64,000 nt of DNA from Atherinomorus stipes (Eukaryota > Chordata > Actinopteri > Atheriniformes > Atherinidae), in assembly GCA_023101725.1 (NCBI GenBank), contig JALJCO010001162.1, positions 62,001 to 126,000 on the forward strand, written 5' to 3'. Of this stretch, positions 22,201 to 35,900 are shown piece after piece. The notes under the pieces are model-generated. The model was not told the origin of the DNA. It saw only the letters and a program-made list of their open reading frames with translations, and ran no database searches. A program made the translations under genes and the position numbers. Positions within the stretch are counted from its first letter, which is position 1. Each line of letters begins with the position of its first letter.

Positions 22201-25200
22201 CTCCTCTCCCAGGATGTAGACAGGGCTATGCTGCTTATTCTTGCTCCTCCTGAAGTCAACAATCATCTCTTTAGTCTTGCTGGTATTTAAGATGAGCTGA
22301 TTGTTCCACCATTTCACAAACTGGTTGACCAGTTCCCTGTACTCGGCTTCTTGTCCATCACTGATACACCCCACAACTGCAGAGTCATCAGAGTATTTCT
22401 GCAGATGACAGGACTCAGAGTTGTACTGGAAGTCTGAGGTGTACAGTGTAAAGAGGAATGGTGAGAGTACAGTTCCTTGTGGTGCTCCAGTGCTGCTGAC
22501 CACCATCTCAGACACACAACCTTTCAGTCTCACAAACTGTGGTCTGTTTGTTAGGTAGTTGTAAATCCAGGTAGTTGAGGAGGGATCCACCTGGAAGTTA
22601 TGGAGCTTCTCACATAGCAAAGCAGGCTGAATAGTATTAAATGCACTTGAAAAATCAAAGAACATGACCCTCAAAGTGCTGCCTGAATGGTCCAGATGAG
22701 AGTGGGCTCGCTGAAGCAGGAAGATGACGGCGTCTTCAACCCCAAGCCCATTACGATATGCAAACTGTAATGGGTGCTGAAAGGTGTTCACTTGCCTGTT
22801 TAGGTGAGCCAGTAAGAGTCTCTCCAGGATGCATGCATGCACAGCATCCCAAACCTCCGTAAACAGGGTTGCCACTGGATGCTGCGCATGCTTGCTGCCT
22901 TTGCTACTATCCGCGGTGCTTCGCCTGTGATTGGCCTGTACTATTTGCCTGTACCGGCATATAGTTTATATACATGCATATAGTATATGCTTTAAGGGAC
23001 ACTGGTAATCGGGAGCAGCCCCTGTCTTTTAGTGCATTCGCGTGAAACGGGCAGACCGAGACAGCCGATGCATGTAAAGTTTCCCGGCCTTATGTGAAGA
23101 CGGGTCCGTAGTTACAGTGACATCAGTCCACATCTGATTTGTTGTATGGCGATGTCGTATTGTTTTCCCTGACCCATGTTTTACCGTTTCGCTCGGCTCA
23201 TTGATTAAAATGACATCTGGTTTGTTACCAACGGCCGTCTGCCCGACGCACGTGAATCCAGCATCAGTGAGACGCTAGTCTCTCCCCTCTGCAGCGCGGT
23301 GACTTTTCAAAGGCATTACCTCGAACTGAGCTGAAAACTCCGGTGTGTCCGGTGAGTTTCTGTGTTTTCCTACTGTCATGCTTCTCCCGAACGCAAAAAC
23401 ATGGCGATACAACATGGCAGCCTCCACCGAGCCGCCCCGCTCGATGTGTAAATGAATGATACGAACGGTGAATTTAGAACTTAGAGGAGCACTTCAGTTT
23501 GTTGATGGGAGTGATTACTGATTAATGAAAAAACACTTTTGAACCAAATAATCAGTTTTTGTGAATAAATAACCGGAGAACTTACACAATATCCCTTTAA
23601 GGTATATGGTTTATTCATTCAATAGTAGTATCGCATCAGTATCGGGCATCGGCCAATAAGCTCAGCACAGCTATCGGTATCGGATTGAATTGGAAAAAAC
23701 TGCATCGGTGCATCTCTAGTTGCTGTGGTGTAATGAGGAATGATAATTTTCTTCGAGCAGGGCACGAGAGTTCATTGAATTTACAAGCTTGTTTTTGTCA
23801 CTAAATTTTAGAGAAGCAATCAAGATAACAGTCTGGTTCATACACCACTCACAACAAGGTAAGAATGTCCAACTTTTGGGTCAAATTAATGGAAAATGCA
23901 AAAAGTTTTCAAGCACCAATGCATGTTATCTTAGGGATTGTGGCTCAGAAAGATTTGGAACCACTGGTTTAGGTGGGTTGGGTAGTAACCAGTAGTTCCC
24001 TATTTGTACTTTGATCAGGTCTTATACAATATTGTAAGTTGTTGTACATGTGTGTACATTTGCATACATGTATGAATCTGTGTCTGCTCTTTGTAATCTA
24101 ATCCTGGAACATGTTCACTCTAGTGCTTTTATCAAGATCAGCACACACTTTAAGGGTGTGTTCATCTGAGCACAATGTGAAAGGAGTCTGTGAGTGTTTG
24201 TTGTCTCATGAATGCTGATGTGGTAACCATTGGTAACACGCAAAACAGAGTAGATTATCAGCGGTGCCTATCACCATGAGGCGTCTGGTTCACACATACA
24301 CACTCGTCCCTGTGTTTTGGTGACACTCATCACAGCTTTAGACAGGATTTAACATGGTGCCATCCATCTTAGATGTCTGACGGAAGGTTTCAACCCTCAC
24401 ACATGCTTGTCTTTGTGGCAAAGTGAGGACATTCTTTGACTTAAAGGACTCTCAAGCCGTCACAACAACCTCAGGAACTACCAATATCAACCTGAACCTA
24501 AACTAATCTTGGTCAACTGAAGTTGTGAACACAATCCAGTGGGTTAAACTTCAATTTTTGTGCACACAACCATAACAGTGAGTTCACACAGAAATCATAA
24601 ATGAGTAAAAAGAAAATGAGTGACAGTGTGAAATCTACATGCAGTACATTATTTTCATTATTATACAATCAGAGTAGTGCACAAAATAGTGATTTTAAAC
24701 ACCATCTCTTACACATATATTGCTTTTCCTGCCAAAAAACACACTTCTAGACCTCAGAAGGTATATTCCTTTAAGTCCTCTGAGGCTTCCATGGATCGGA
24801 TTCATTTGTCCAGGACATCCCAGATGCTCATGTGGACTGTTGGAGACACAGGCTTAGTTTTGTAGAGGAAAGAATGATCCATCAAACCAGGCCTCTTGTT
24901 CTGATGCTGACATGCTTATCGTCTGCTTTCTGTGGTGGATCAATAGTTTTTACTTTTCCCATCAGTGGTCCTGATGTTAAGGCAGATCATGCCATTTGTT
25001 TAATGAGGTGTTAACATGGACAATAAAAAGATGGTATGATGCTGTGCTGTGGCATTTGGGGCATAATCTGAATATTATTTTATCATCTCTATTGTCTGTC
25101 ATAATTTTCTGCCACTCAGTCTGTCGTCTTTTTTTTCTGATGAAGAGAAAAGTGTTTCATCATCATTAGCTGTCGAACTGATAACCTGCTCTGCAGAAAA

Positions 25201-28200
25201 TAATGCAGTATTTATTCTTGTGTGTGTTCACAGGATTTTTCCCAGGGAATACCTGTTACAGCACATTCACCTGTACTCCCTGGCCGACCTGCAACAGGTA
25301 GAAGAGCTATTGTACTTCTATAATGCACCTATTAATCAAGACACCCTCAGTCTGTTGTCAGTGATTTGATATGTTTGCAGCTGTAATCCTCCTCTGTTAA
25401 ATATGTTGTAATGATTATGTTGAGAAAGTATGTCAGATTTTACAGTGGGGAAGCGCAGTATTAAACACACACTAGAAACACAAGAACATATCAGAATATT
25501 GGTCGAGTTAAACTAAAATTTGGTAATTTAGTTGGCTAATGTACTGCAACCATGAGGTACTGTTGTTGCTAATAGACATAATAAACCTTCCCCACTCCAT
25601 CATATGCCATTTTTCATTTGGAAATGTTTTGCACCAAAAATGCATTTGTCTAGCAACAAAATTTTAAAGGGATACCGTGTAACTTTTGACCCAAATATTA
25701 GCCAAATATTCTTAAACATTATAATAACTTTTATTATTGTAAGTAGTCTCCCCAGTCTGCCCCAGGGCAGCTGTGGCTACATACGTAGCTTACCATCACC
25801 AAGTATGAATGAGGAGTGAATGAATAATGGACCTACTGTGAGCGCTTTAAGTGCCTTGAAAAGCGCGACATAAATCTAATCCATTATTATTATTACTAAT
25901 AATAGATGATTTCTGGGGTCAATGTACAGAACTTGACACATGTCAGTGCTTCGAGGGGACTGCCATCCTCAAAAACCAGACATTGTAACTTGGCAGGAGA
26001 GGATCAGTCTGTGATTAGATCATGTGACGCTTTGCTTTATGGCTCAATGACTTCAAATCAGATGTTGAAGTGGTCTGCAAACATCATTCCAAAACACAGA
26101 TGGAGACTGTTTAATTTTTTTACAGTTGTGTGGCCTGTGGGAAGATACAGGGTTAGTGCCCATAACGGAGAAAAGTTACACAGTATCTCTTTAAAGTGTT
26201 GATGACACGACCTTAACTTTAAGTAACTTTGCCATACAACAACACACCAAGTCAAAATAAGTAGCTCTGTGCAGTTAGAAGTTAATCAGACGTGTATTTA
26301 CGTAAATATCAGATGTTTAGGAGGCTCGGCTAAAGGCTAATAGCTTTTCAGTTCGCGAAACAAGCCGCCATGTTGTGTCGTCAGCGACTGTATAGAGTTG
26401 CGGTCTCCCCATTGAGTTACATGTATAATCTAAGCTGTAGAAAAAATAAAAGATGGCTCCAGAACAGCTAGATTGGAACTAGTTTGTGTGCTGGGATCAT
26501 CAGCCAGTTCAGAAAAATGTGATAAAGCTGAGGAATTTGGAGAAATCACATTTTACAAGCTAGAACCTATGCATACCTTCATTTACTCTTCACCAGTAGC
26601 AAATATACTTATATTTACACATCTCCATAAATCTCACAAGTATTTTCTTTAATTTGACACCATTTTTTCTTTAAATAGTTCTTGTGGTTGCAGAGATACT
26701 CGTTTTAATTGGAGTATGCAGTTTCGAGAAAAATGAGCTTAGGGTTCAAAGAAGACCATAAAAAGATATCTAATGTTTTTCAAGTAAACTTCATTTCATC
26801 TCTTGATATACACCAATTTTTTCAGTGGAGGTTTCACCACTTCATGACCAATGGTGTTTAAACTTTTTTTTTTTTTTTTAACAGTTTAACGTTGGAGTTT
26901 ATGGTGTCTGAGCCCCCAAGTGGCCATTCAAGGAGCTGCAGTGTTTGCCTTTTTGGATTGGCTTTATTTTTCAGCCACAGAGGTTAAGTCCATCCCATGT
27001 GTTATTGAAGGCTACCCTACAGTTTTTCCTATGCCCCCCCCCCCCCCCCCCTTTTTTTTTCTTTTTTCTAAAAGGGCATAAAGTGACTGATTAGCTCTGA
27101 GTAAGCAGTGTTCCAGCTTTCCTAAGGAGAGTCAGGTTAGATTTAGGTTCTGTTTGTGTTGAATTAAGATATTGGTGCCTCAGTTTCATCAAACTTTTCA
27201 TTTGTAAGCTGTTTACGAAACAAATGGATTTTAAAGGCTACAAAACAGAAGACCCCTCAGCATGTTGCTAATTGAATAAGCAGCCAGATTAACACCTATA
27301 ACCTGTCAACCTATGCTTACCTGCCCAGTGATTTGATACATTAAAAAATCAATTTAAAGCATTTAAGTGTTTTCAATTTAACATAAAAGACTCAGATTTT
27401 GTAGCTGGGGGGGGGGCACGCCTGGCCTGGCCTGGCCTGGCCTCTCAGCAGTTCAGCGTCGAGCCGTCAAACTGAGTTGGGGGTCTGAGGAAAGCAACCA
27501 CAAATGACTGAAAAGTTCTTTTGTTTGTCATTATGTTCATTATGTTGTACCCTGCCCCATTTTTTTTCTTTCATCCCGCTCTGACTCAGAGCTCGGCCTC
27601 GGACTCTCACGGTGAAAGAGATTGGACCCCCCCTTCACTCCCACACTCTGTCTCTCTCTGCTTCACTAATTGGTCACATTCAGAATCAACAGGCAGAAAA
27701 ACAAAGCGTGACATCCCTCCATTCTTCCCGACATCCCCTTGGCCTCACACACGCTCAGCACACATGTGTGTTTTGTGTGTCTGTTTCCCTGCTAAAACTC
27801 TACAACTCAGCCACAAACCCCCAAACCACAGATTTAGTACTAATTTCAACAATAGGAGTCTTTTGTCGACTCCGCTTGGCACCCTCTCCCCCTCTCTCTC
27901 TCTCTCTTTTCCTCCCCCCTCTCTCTGAGATTCTCGAGCACTCTGCCCCTTAATTGGTTTTCCATATTAACAAGCTTGTTTCTTTTGATTCACCTCCTGA
28001 ATAAAATGACGCACTTAATCAACATGGCTTTTTTTGTTCCAGCTCAGAGGTCAGTAAAGGCTGAGCTCCTCTGGCTAAAGTCTGGACCACACTAGTCTTT
28101 TCACCTCCTGACAAATAGCCTCCACCCATATCCCCCATTAAGAACCAGTTCATTTTGTCGAAGCCATATGTGTTTGTCTAAGGACACTCTGCCCTTTTCC

Positions 28201-29229
28201 CTCCACCAGCTTCAAGGATGGTTTCTATGGTTTTGTGTGAGGGTTGAAGTAGTATGAAAATGTTTGTGTGCATGCGGACAGCGTGCTTCCCACAGTGACA
28301 CCCTGGCATTCCCTGTATGCCAGGCATGCCTCTCCAGTCACACTTGTCCAGACACACAGAGGCCTCTTAAGTAAATGTTAGGTGTTCTCAGAAAGATTTC
28401 CAGTTTCTCCTCATGGCTTTGAGTGTGGGAGGAGCTTTCACCCGCAAATGCACAACTCTTCATGATGAGAAACAAACAGCGTGGATGAGAACGGGCCAAG
28501 CGAGCGATAAGGCTTCGGTCAGTGTGATGCAGCTTCTGCTTCCAAAACTCAGATTCTTCTCCGTGCTTACCACTAATCTTTACATGTTTGATTTATGGGC
28601 TGATGATGTGTTTAAAACAGTTTTAGAGGATGCATCAGATGTTTCCGTATCAGACTCTTCTGTGCAGGTGGACATGGGTTCTATCAGACATTGATCCAGC
28701 AGGTATTCCTGGGTATCAACGCGCAGTAACAGAGAAAGCACACCCTTTTTCTGTACACAATAAAGAAAATAACTGGTCTGTCCTCGTTCCAGCAAACCCT
28801 CACCTGTGGGTGAGTTACATCACAGATACAAGCAGCTGAAATAAGTTGATGGAGGGTGGCTGGACTCATCTTTAGAGATGGATGTTGGATGTTTAAATGA
28901 AGGTCTTTTACTGCTTCCACAGGGACAGATTTGATTAATCGATCATAAGCAAGAGCTTAAAGAAAGCTATGAAAGCAGAAGGATTTGGCAGTTTTTGGTC
29001 TGGAGCTTTCAGGTGTATGTTTACACAGTGCCAAGGAGGAAAGACATCAGCAACAATCTTAAAGGAGCAACTGCAGCTGCTCATCAATCTCAGAAAGATT
29101 CTACCTCTGACTTACTTCAGGGTTTGTGTCTGTGAGAGAAGAGTGTGTTTTTGCCCTGTGAGTTCACCCTGGTCTTTCCAGCCATGTAATCCCAGCTGGC
29201 TTTCTAGTTTCTCAATGGAGCTTCGTTTA

Positions 29230-29279
<50 letters not shown>

Positions 29280-29935
29280 CAGGCTAACGGCTGTTAAACA
29301 GCAGTTTTAGGGGATTAGGAGGTTTTGGAGCACAAAGACTCAGCGTGCAGCAGAGGAGGTTGAACGGGAGGGGAAGGAGTTTAAGAAGAAGGATAGAGGA
29401 AGAGGAGCTGAAAAGTGTGCTTTTCTCTTTTTTTTTTGAGGGAAAGAAGGTCAGAGCTGCAAATACAGGTGTAAATTTATGCTGCAGACTTTTATGCCCC
29501 ATAATTTATCAGTTCTGCTATTGTTAATTTTTTCATGAAAATAAACAGAACGTGTCTAAATATTTATGATGCTCAGGCAGAATTTGCTACATAGCTACAG
29601 GAAGTATTTCAGATCATTAACCAAACTCAAAAACAGTAAAAGGGTTTTTTGTCCTGGCCTGTTCGTGGTATCTAAAATGTCATCCTCATCAAGATCCTTT
29701 TGGAGAAGTTTCAGGTTTTCAGATAAACCATGACTTGGATAAATAAGAATCATTAAACTCACACTTTTGTTGATACCATTTGTTTTAATAGAATAAATAA
29801 AAACATTGTATGGTTCGACTCAGCTCCTCTCAGCTCTTGAGTTTCAGGCTGTGTCCTCTTAATGTCACCAGTGCCAGCTGTTTATCATCATGTCACTTTG
29901 TGACACAAAGACAGGACACACAACTTCCCTGTGTG

Positions 29936-29982
<47 letters not shown>

Positions 29983-32900
29983 AGTGGTTAGACAGGTTTG
30001 TAATACAAGAGGTTTTAAATCTTTTTGCAGTGAAAGCGAGTGGAAGGAATCCTGCTTCCAGTTAATAATCTGCATGCACAGATGAGATTTCCCAGATTTA
30101 TGTTTTGCAGCTCATGCCCGCAAAATTTTAAATTGTGCATAAGATTTCCACACAGCACAAGGGAAGCAGACATGATGGGATATTCCAGCTTTTCTGGAGA
30201 CAGAAATGAATCTGAGTTGGCCAACCTTGACAGATCTACTGGTTGGCTCAGTCGCTCAGGAACAGCCATCAATCTTTGGCTTCATTGTTGTCCTGTCCAT
30301 GTTGGGAGTTGTGGTCTGAATGATTGTCCCAGTGCGACTCTGCTGGCCTGTGGTACTTCTCTGCAGCTAATGAGATTGTCACTGAGTATTTAGAGCAGCA
30401 GTAACAGCGGGGGTTTGGGAGTTTCTAAGAAAATTGAGGCACAGATTTTTGTCCTTTGGGAGGTAAATGTGTGTAATTGAGTGTCTTAATGAAAATCTGC
30501 ACGAGGCGTGGTACACATGTAGGACCCTGGATTTAATTTAGTTGTTTTCCTCTCATCACCTTGCCTCCCTTTCACTTATTTACTACTTTCACTCTCCATT
30601 CATCCACATTTGCACTCCTTCCTCCTTCTTCTTTCCGGCCGTCTCTCCAGAGGACTAGCCAGTCACCAGAGCGGTGCTGCCACTCGTTTGACTCTGCCCA
30701 GTCCAATTATAGTGGGCCTTAATTACCGAGCCTGTCAGCCTCCATCAGGAGAGTCATTCGTCATGTGGACTGGGCTGGACCGGACTGCTTGGGTTTGTTG
30801 TGGGTGGAGGGGGACCCGTATATCTGCCTGCCTCTCTTAGTACCTGTCTGCCTGCTTTAAAACATTTATCAGTACTCAACTAGGGATTTTCTCTCTGATT
30901 AGATTGGGTATGTTTTGGCGTTCTTTGTGGAGTTTATTTATATTTTTTTTGTAGTTTAAAAGTTCCGTTCTCACCACATAGCTGCAGGCTTGTTCATTAA
31001 GTCCTTACCCAACAGCTTCGCATAAGCTATTAGTGTTTCAGCTCCCCGTAAATGGACAACTAGTCAAATATTAGCTGCACGAAAACATGCTGACAGCTTG
31101 TTTTGCACTAGTTTTGCTTTACTTTGTCTTTTCCTGTGCTTGGCAGATCAAATATTTCTGCAATATTATTTTGCTGTAGAGTTGCTTCATTTGAGTCATT
31201 TCTCCTGATCACGTTTGATCTGAAACATATTTTTAATCTTTAAATGGGCATGGACGCAGTCATTAAAGATGTATTCACACCTGCCCTCTTATGCAAACCC
31301 AGTTCGTTTGCTTGGACAGTTTGGTCCTTTAGGAGCTTTAAATGTCGAACTGAACTGTGATGTGGATCAAAGAGGTGAACTATGGTCAGTCTAGAAGGGT
31401 TGGTCTTATTTCACTTCAGGTGAATCAAATGTAGAAGGGAGGACTGAAATTTGAGTGGCAGATAGAAGCTGCTCTTATAGCCTTCATGGAGAAGAACAAG
31501 TTTTCTTGTTTGTCATGTTTTCTCCTTCAGTCTTTCTTGATGCAGCGCCACCTCAAGCAAGGTAGGGGAAATCTTACTCAAAAGGTTTGGTTCGCTTTAT
31601 GAAGTGTGATGTGGAGCTGTGAAAAAGACCCAAGTTGGTTTTTATTAATTTGCAAAAAGTAATTTTCAAGCTAATTTTTCAAAAGAGAGAGAAAAGAAAG
31701 ATGCAAATCTGATATATTTCCATTCACAGGTTTGAGGGGAAAATACTAGATTGCTGGTGTTCTGAGATTAAATAGCATACTGGACTTCTATTTCTTGGTT
31801 GTTGAAGGCTTCTTTAGTTTAATTTTCCTGTTCAGTCTCAGAGGTTAAGAAGCCTTTCAGGTGAGAGAAAACATCTTCAGAAACCAAGAAACAGAAGTCC
31901 AGTTGCCTTTATTCACTTTTATATATTACAAGTATGACGTGAATGAGTGAGAATCCACACTATATACTCTTAAATCGCATTGATAGTTACTATTGCCCAG
32001 TACATTTGGTTGGAAACAAATCTGCTGGCGGGAAAAAAAAAAACCCAACTGTGGTGGACAACCATTGAAAAACATGGAGAGTTTTCCCTTCAGGAATTAC
32101 TTCAATCTTTGGGAATATCTGGGATATCAAATCTGAGAAGATGTTAATCGTGCGAGTTCATGGTTTTCTGACCCAGACCAGACCAGATGTTTCTATTTCC
32201 CCTGATGTGTATAAAGAAAAAACAGCATCAAACAACTTTTTGTCTTGTTTTTTTTCTATTTCCACTCTCCTTTCCTCCAAATACAAATCAAAATAGCACC
32301 AAAAAACCCAGCTAATGCTCCTGATCTGCAAAAAAGACAAAACCACTGACGACTCAACTGAGTGCTTGCAGCTTGGTGTAAAATTTGCTTCATGTTTGGC
32401 CCATTTTGAACAATCCTGCTTAGAGCTTCTGGAGAGGCACTTCAAAGGAAATGCCCTCAAGAAGCTACTTGTTTTTCTGCGTGGACTGAAAACCAGATCC
32501 AGTTTTTAGTGAGATATTTGTCTAGAACAGCATCATGTTCTTTTGGCATTATGTACTGTATGTGCAGCGCATAGGAGGAGGAGTTGCTTCCATCAATTCA
32601 GACATCTCGGTGGATCAGTCTTCAACCCTGCAGTGTGATTTGGTGATTACGTGCAGCATTTCGTCTGTGCATGTGTGTGGTTTCTTCCTCCTCTTTCCAT
32701 CTCACATCCTCTTGTCCTCTCGTGGTCGAACAAACAGCATGAAGGAGGTTATAATTGGGAGGTCCAGGGCTCTGCCAGGTGGAACCACTTGTATCTGAAT
32801 GCAGGCTCTCGCTTCTCTCTCAAGATCTCTTGTTTATTGTATGTCTGCCGCCCTTTCTCCTACTTCATACTCTGTTTTTCTCTTACTTCTCCAGTTCTGT

Positions 32901-35900
32901 CATACATGTGCAGGTCTTGTAAACTCTGTAAATCTGTCTGCCTTACTGGCATGACACGGCAAAACATATAGTTTTCTGTTCTCTGTGCAGTCATCCACAG
33001 TCTATTCAGCAACACAACTCCACCCCCCACCCCTTTCTTTAAGAAACTTGCCAAGCGTTGCCATTAAAAGACGTCCACCTCATTTATTCTCGTCCTCTCC
33101 TCCTCTACGTTCCCCTTCTCCTGTTTTCCTCTTCCCTCTAACACACAGGATTGCGTTGCTTTGTCTCTATATCATTTCTCCATTTCTAATTTTCCCTCCG
33201 CTTCTTTTAATACCAGTATTATAAATCACAATGAATTCAAGTACAGTTTCGGCAGCTTGAAGTCTCTCTTGTCCCATGCAGACTACTTTATCTCTTGGTT
33301 TGATTGATGTGCGGTGGGACATTAGCTCGTTTGTTACCCATTTCTACCAGAACCCTGTCCCAGGATTGAAGTGTGTGACGATAGGTTTCCTGGTTGAATA
33401 CGTGAGCTGCACCATTGAACCCGGTTTACACGCCCACCAGAAATCTGATCATTAGCTGGTTTCTGTCACATAACTGAAGCGGTCTCCTACTGTAGACCAG
33501 GGTTTTTCAAGCCAGATCCCCTGCATGTTTTCAAGGTGTTCATACTTTTACACACCCGACTCAGATGACTGGCTTGTTAGCAGGCTTGCAGAGAACTTGA
33601 TGAGCAGTTCAATTGATCTGAATCAGGTGTGGTGAAGTTGGAAACCTTGAAAACATACAAGGCAGGGGTCCCCGAGGACCAGGATTGACTGCAAAATCTG
33701 ATCTAAGCAAAGTCAAACATTTACCTGTTTAGTTTGAAGTTCATCAGCTCTCATATTAGTAGCTAACACTAAAGCCACCATGTTTTAAAGACCAGACGGG
33801 ATGTTGCATAACTATGTACGTACTCTGAAAGAAATCGGATAATGAATGGGGAAAATGTGGACACGGATCTTTGAACATTTTCTTTCAGAAATGACAGCAG
33901 TGGCTCTGGTGGTAGAGCAGGTCATTCATTGAATGGAAGGTTGCTGGTTCAGATCCCCCAGTGTTGGCAGCACAGGTGGGTGGTAGTCAGATCGGCTGCC
34001 GTCAGATCCATCAGTCTGCCCCAGGTCAACTTCCTCATAAATGAGGACTAAATAATGAATGGATTGATGGTAAAGGGCTTTGTGTGCCTTCTTACTATAA
34101 AAATCTGATCTATTATCATTTCATTAGGTGCACACAGATGCATCAGATCAGATTATTACAATGATCTCATTACACCCAGTTATCTGATTTCTGTAAACAG
34201 GCTCATCGTGGTGGTTTAGATGATTCCTCTCTCCCTTGTTTCATCAGCAGACAGATGGACCAGAATGATCCCTCTCAAGTTTTATACGGTTTATTTCTCT
34301 GCACACAACATCCTTGTTTCTGGGCTGTAACATAGGACAGAGGTTGTATAGATGGAAGCCGATGGCCCCTCAGTTCAAACCGCCCTCCGTTTACATTCAT
34401 GCTCCATCAGGAGAACGTAGACTTGGATGTAAAGGTAGTTGTTGAATCTGTAAATCTTCTTTTCTCTCTAAGATTTACTGTTTTCTTGGTGTCCGCCTGC
34501 AGCCTGTTTGCTGGTTTTGTGTTCACTCACTCAGATTTCCAGTTACTGGAGAAATAGTGTTTGTTTTTTGTTACTGTTTATCTCAAGGTTGAACATTTGT
34601 GAAGGTTGTGATTTCCAGTTTCAGTTCTAAAGGTGCAGCGAATGCAACATAACTGCTCTAAAGTGGAAAAAAAGCTCCATTTTAGAAGCAATGTTTACAA
34701 ATTTTTGTCAACTTCTTATTTGTAAATTAAATCCCTTTTTGCTGAATAAATACCCCACCTTTGGAAATGTTTATTTTATTTACATTTTTATCATTTTAAT
34801 TTCTTAAATTGGTTTTATTTTATTGTTCATTTTATTGAGTTTTATTTTTTTTCTTTTGAGTGTGTGCTTCTTTATTTTGGGGGTCTCCAGTTTGACACTT
34901 ATGTTATCAGCAGTGATTAGTGGGGGTGTTTAGATAAGACGTAGATGAACAACTTCTGCCTTGATAAAGCAACTTCTTGTTTTCATGGTGATAGAGACGA
35001 GGACAGAGCCCCTCGTGCTGTGATTCCACTTTCCAACCTTTTTTTTTTTTTAGAATTTTTACCGGGTCTATTTTTATTCATACATCGTTGCTGTTTTTCC
35101 TTTGCGTCTGAAAGTTGCTCAGCACTTTAGTCATCTTCGGTTGTTTTTTAAAATCAAATGTGTGGTACAAAAACATTTTAATTAGATTTGTTACAACCTC
35201 AAAACTGATTTTAATTTCCAAATCTGGTACATTTCCGAACACAACAAAACTACTTTGTATAGACCTTGTATCAAGGGTGGAATGATATTTTCAAATAAAA
35301 AAATTAAACCCCCTATTCTTCCTTCTCCTCCTCCTCCTCCAGGTGATTGATGGGAAACTGGCTCCTTTCCTGTCCAAAGTGATCAAGTTTGCCAGCTCTC
35401 ATGTGTTAAGCTGCAGTTTATGCCGAGAGAAAGGTTTCATCTGCGAGCTCTGCCACAACGGACAGGTCATCTACCCTTTCCAGGAGAATGCCACCCGCAG
35501 GTAACCGATCATCAGATAACTTTTTTTTTAAATTAATTTATTTATTTGTTTTTATTTAACCATGAAAATCCCATTGAATTAAAAAAAACCTTTTCAATGG
35601 AGTCCTGGCCATTTACACAGAAACCAACTACAAATGAGGAGGTTCTGGTTTTATTGAACAGATAAACAGCTTTATTTGCAGCTCATTTGACTTTGGCTGC
35701 GAAGACGGAAGCAGACCATCAGCTGAAGCTCTTCTCATTTTTCTGAGCATTACTTGAGCAACATTGTGTTCAGATTTTTGCGAGGAAGGGGCAGTAACTG
35801 TAGAGTGTGACCTGGCCTGGTGAAGTCTGATGAACTGACCCTTTACAATCTCGAAGCGAGGTCCGAATGTGTGTGTGACGCTTCGAGCAGCGAGACCGAG

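Larger units (their letters stand above)
20807..23718. mobile_element. hAT-type element carrying a LINE and a TTAA MITE
   Basis: The left end 'tagagatgcactgacccg' and the right end (reverse complement 'tagagatgcaccgatgc') are inverted. Flanking 8-mers attgttgt (20799-20806) and gttgctgt (23719-23726) match at 6 of 8. 'ccgata' and 'gatcc' motifs are present near both ends. The 2.9-kb length is mostly due to later insertions: a LINE fragment with its tail (about 21757-22875), a TTAA-flanked MITE (22996-23596) and a 'gtccca / aggggta' repeat near 21075-21235. Confidence 0.7.
26195..33490. other. Long plekhm3 intron, mostly featureless
   Basis: No exon recognised. It contains simple repeats listed separately, a (GGCCT)n run at 27418-27442, pyrimidine-rich stretches at 27640-27930, 30540-30650 and 32990-33210, and generic AT-rich sequence. 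Some CA/GT tracts may be polymorphic. Confidence 0.5.

Noticed and set aside
28413..28694. 93-codon plus-strand frame in the third visible plekhm3 intron
   Set aside because: No splice-site context, no recognised domain, and intron-like base composition.
29931..29980. Tandem repeats considered as CRISPR-like arrays
   Set aside because: Dinucleotide microsatellites without spacers, in a vertebrate genome.
33901..33960. tRNA gene-like A and B boxes
   Set aside because: They are the head of a SINE: the cloverleaf is not complete and SINE body sequence follows directly.
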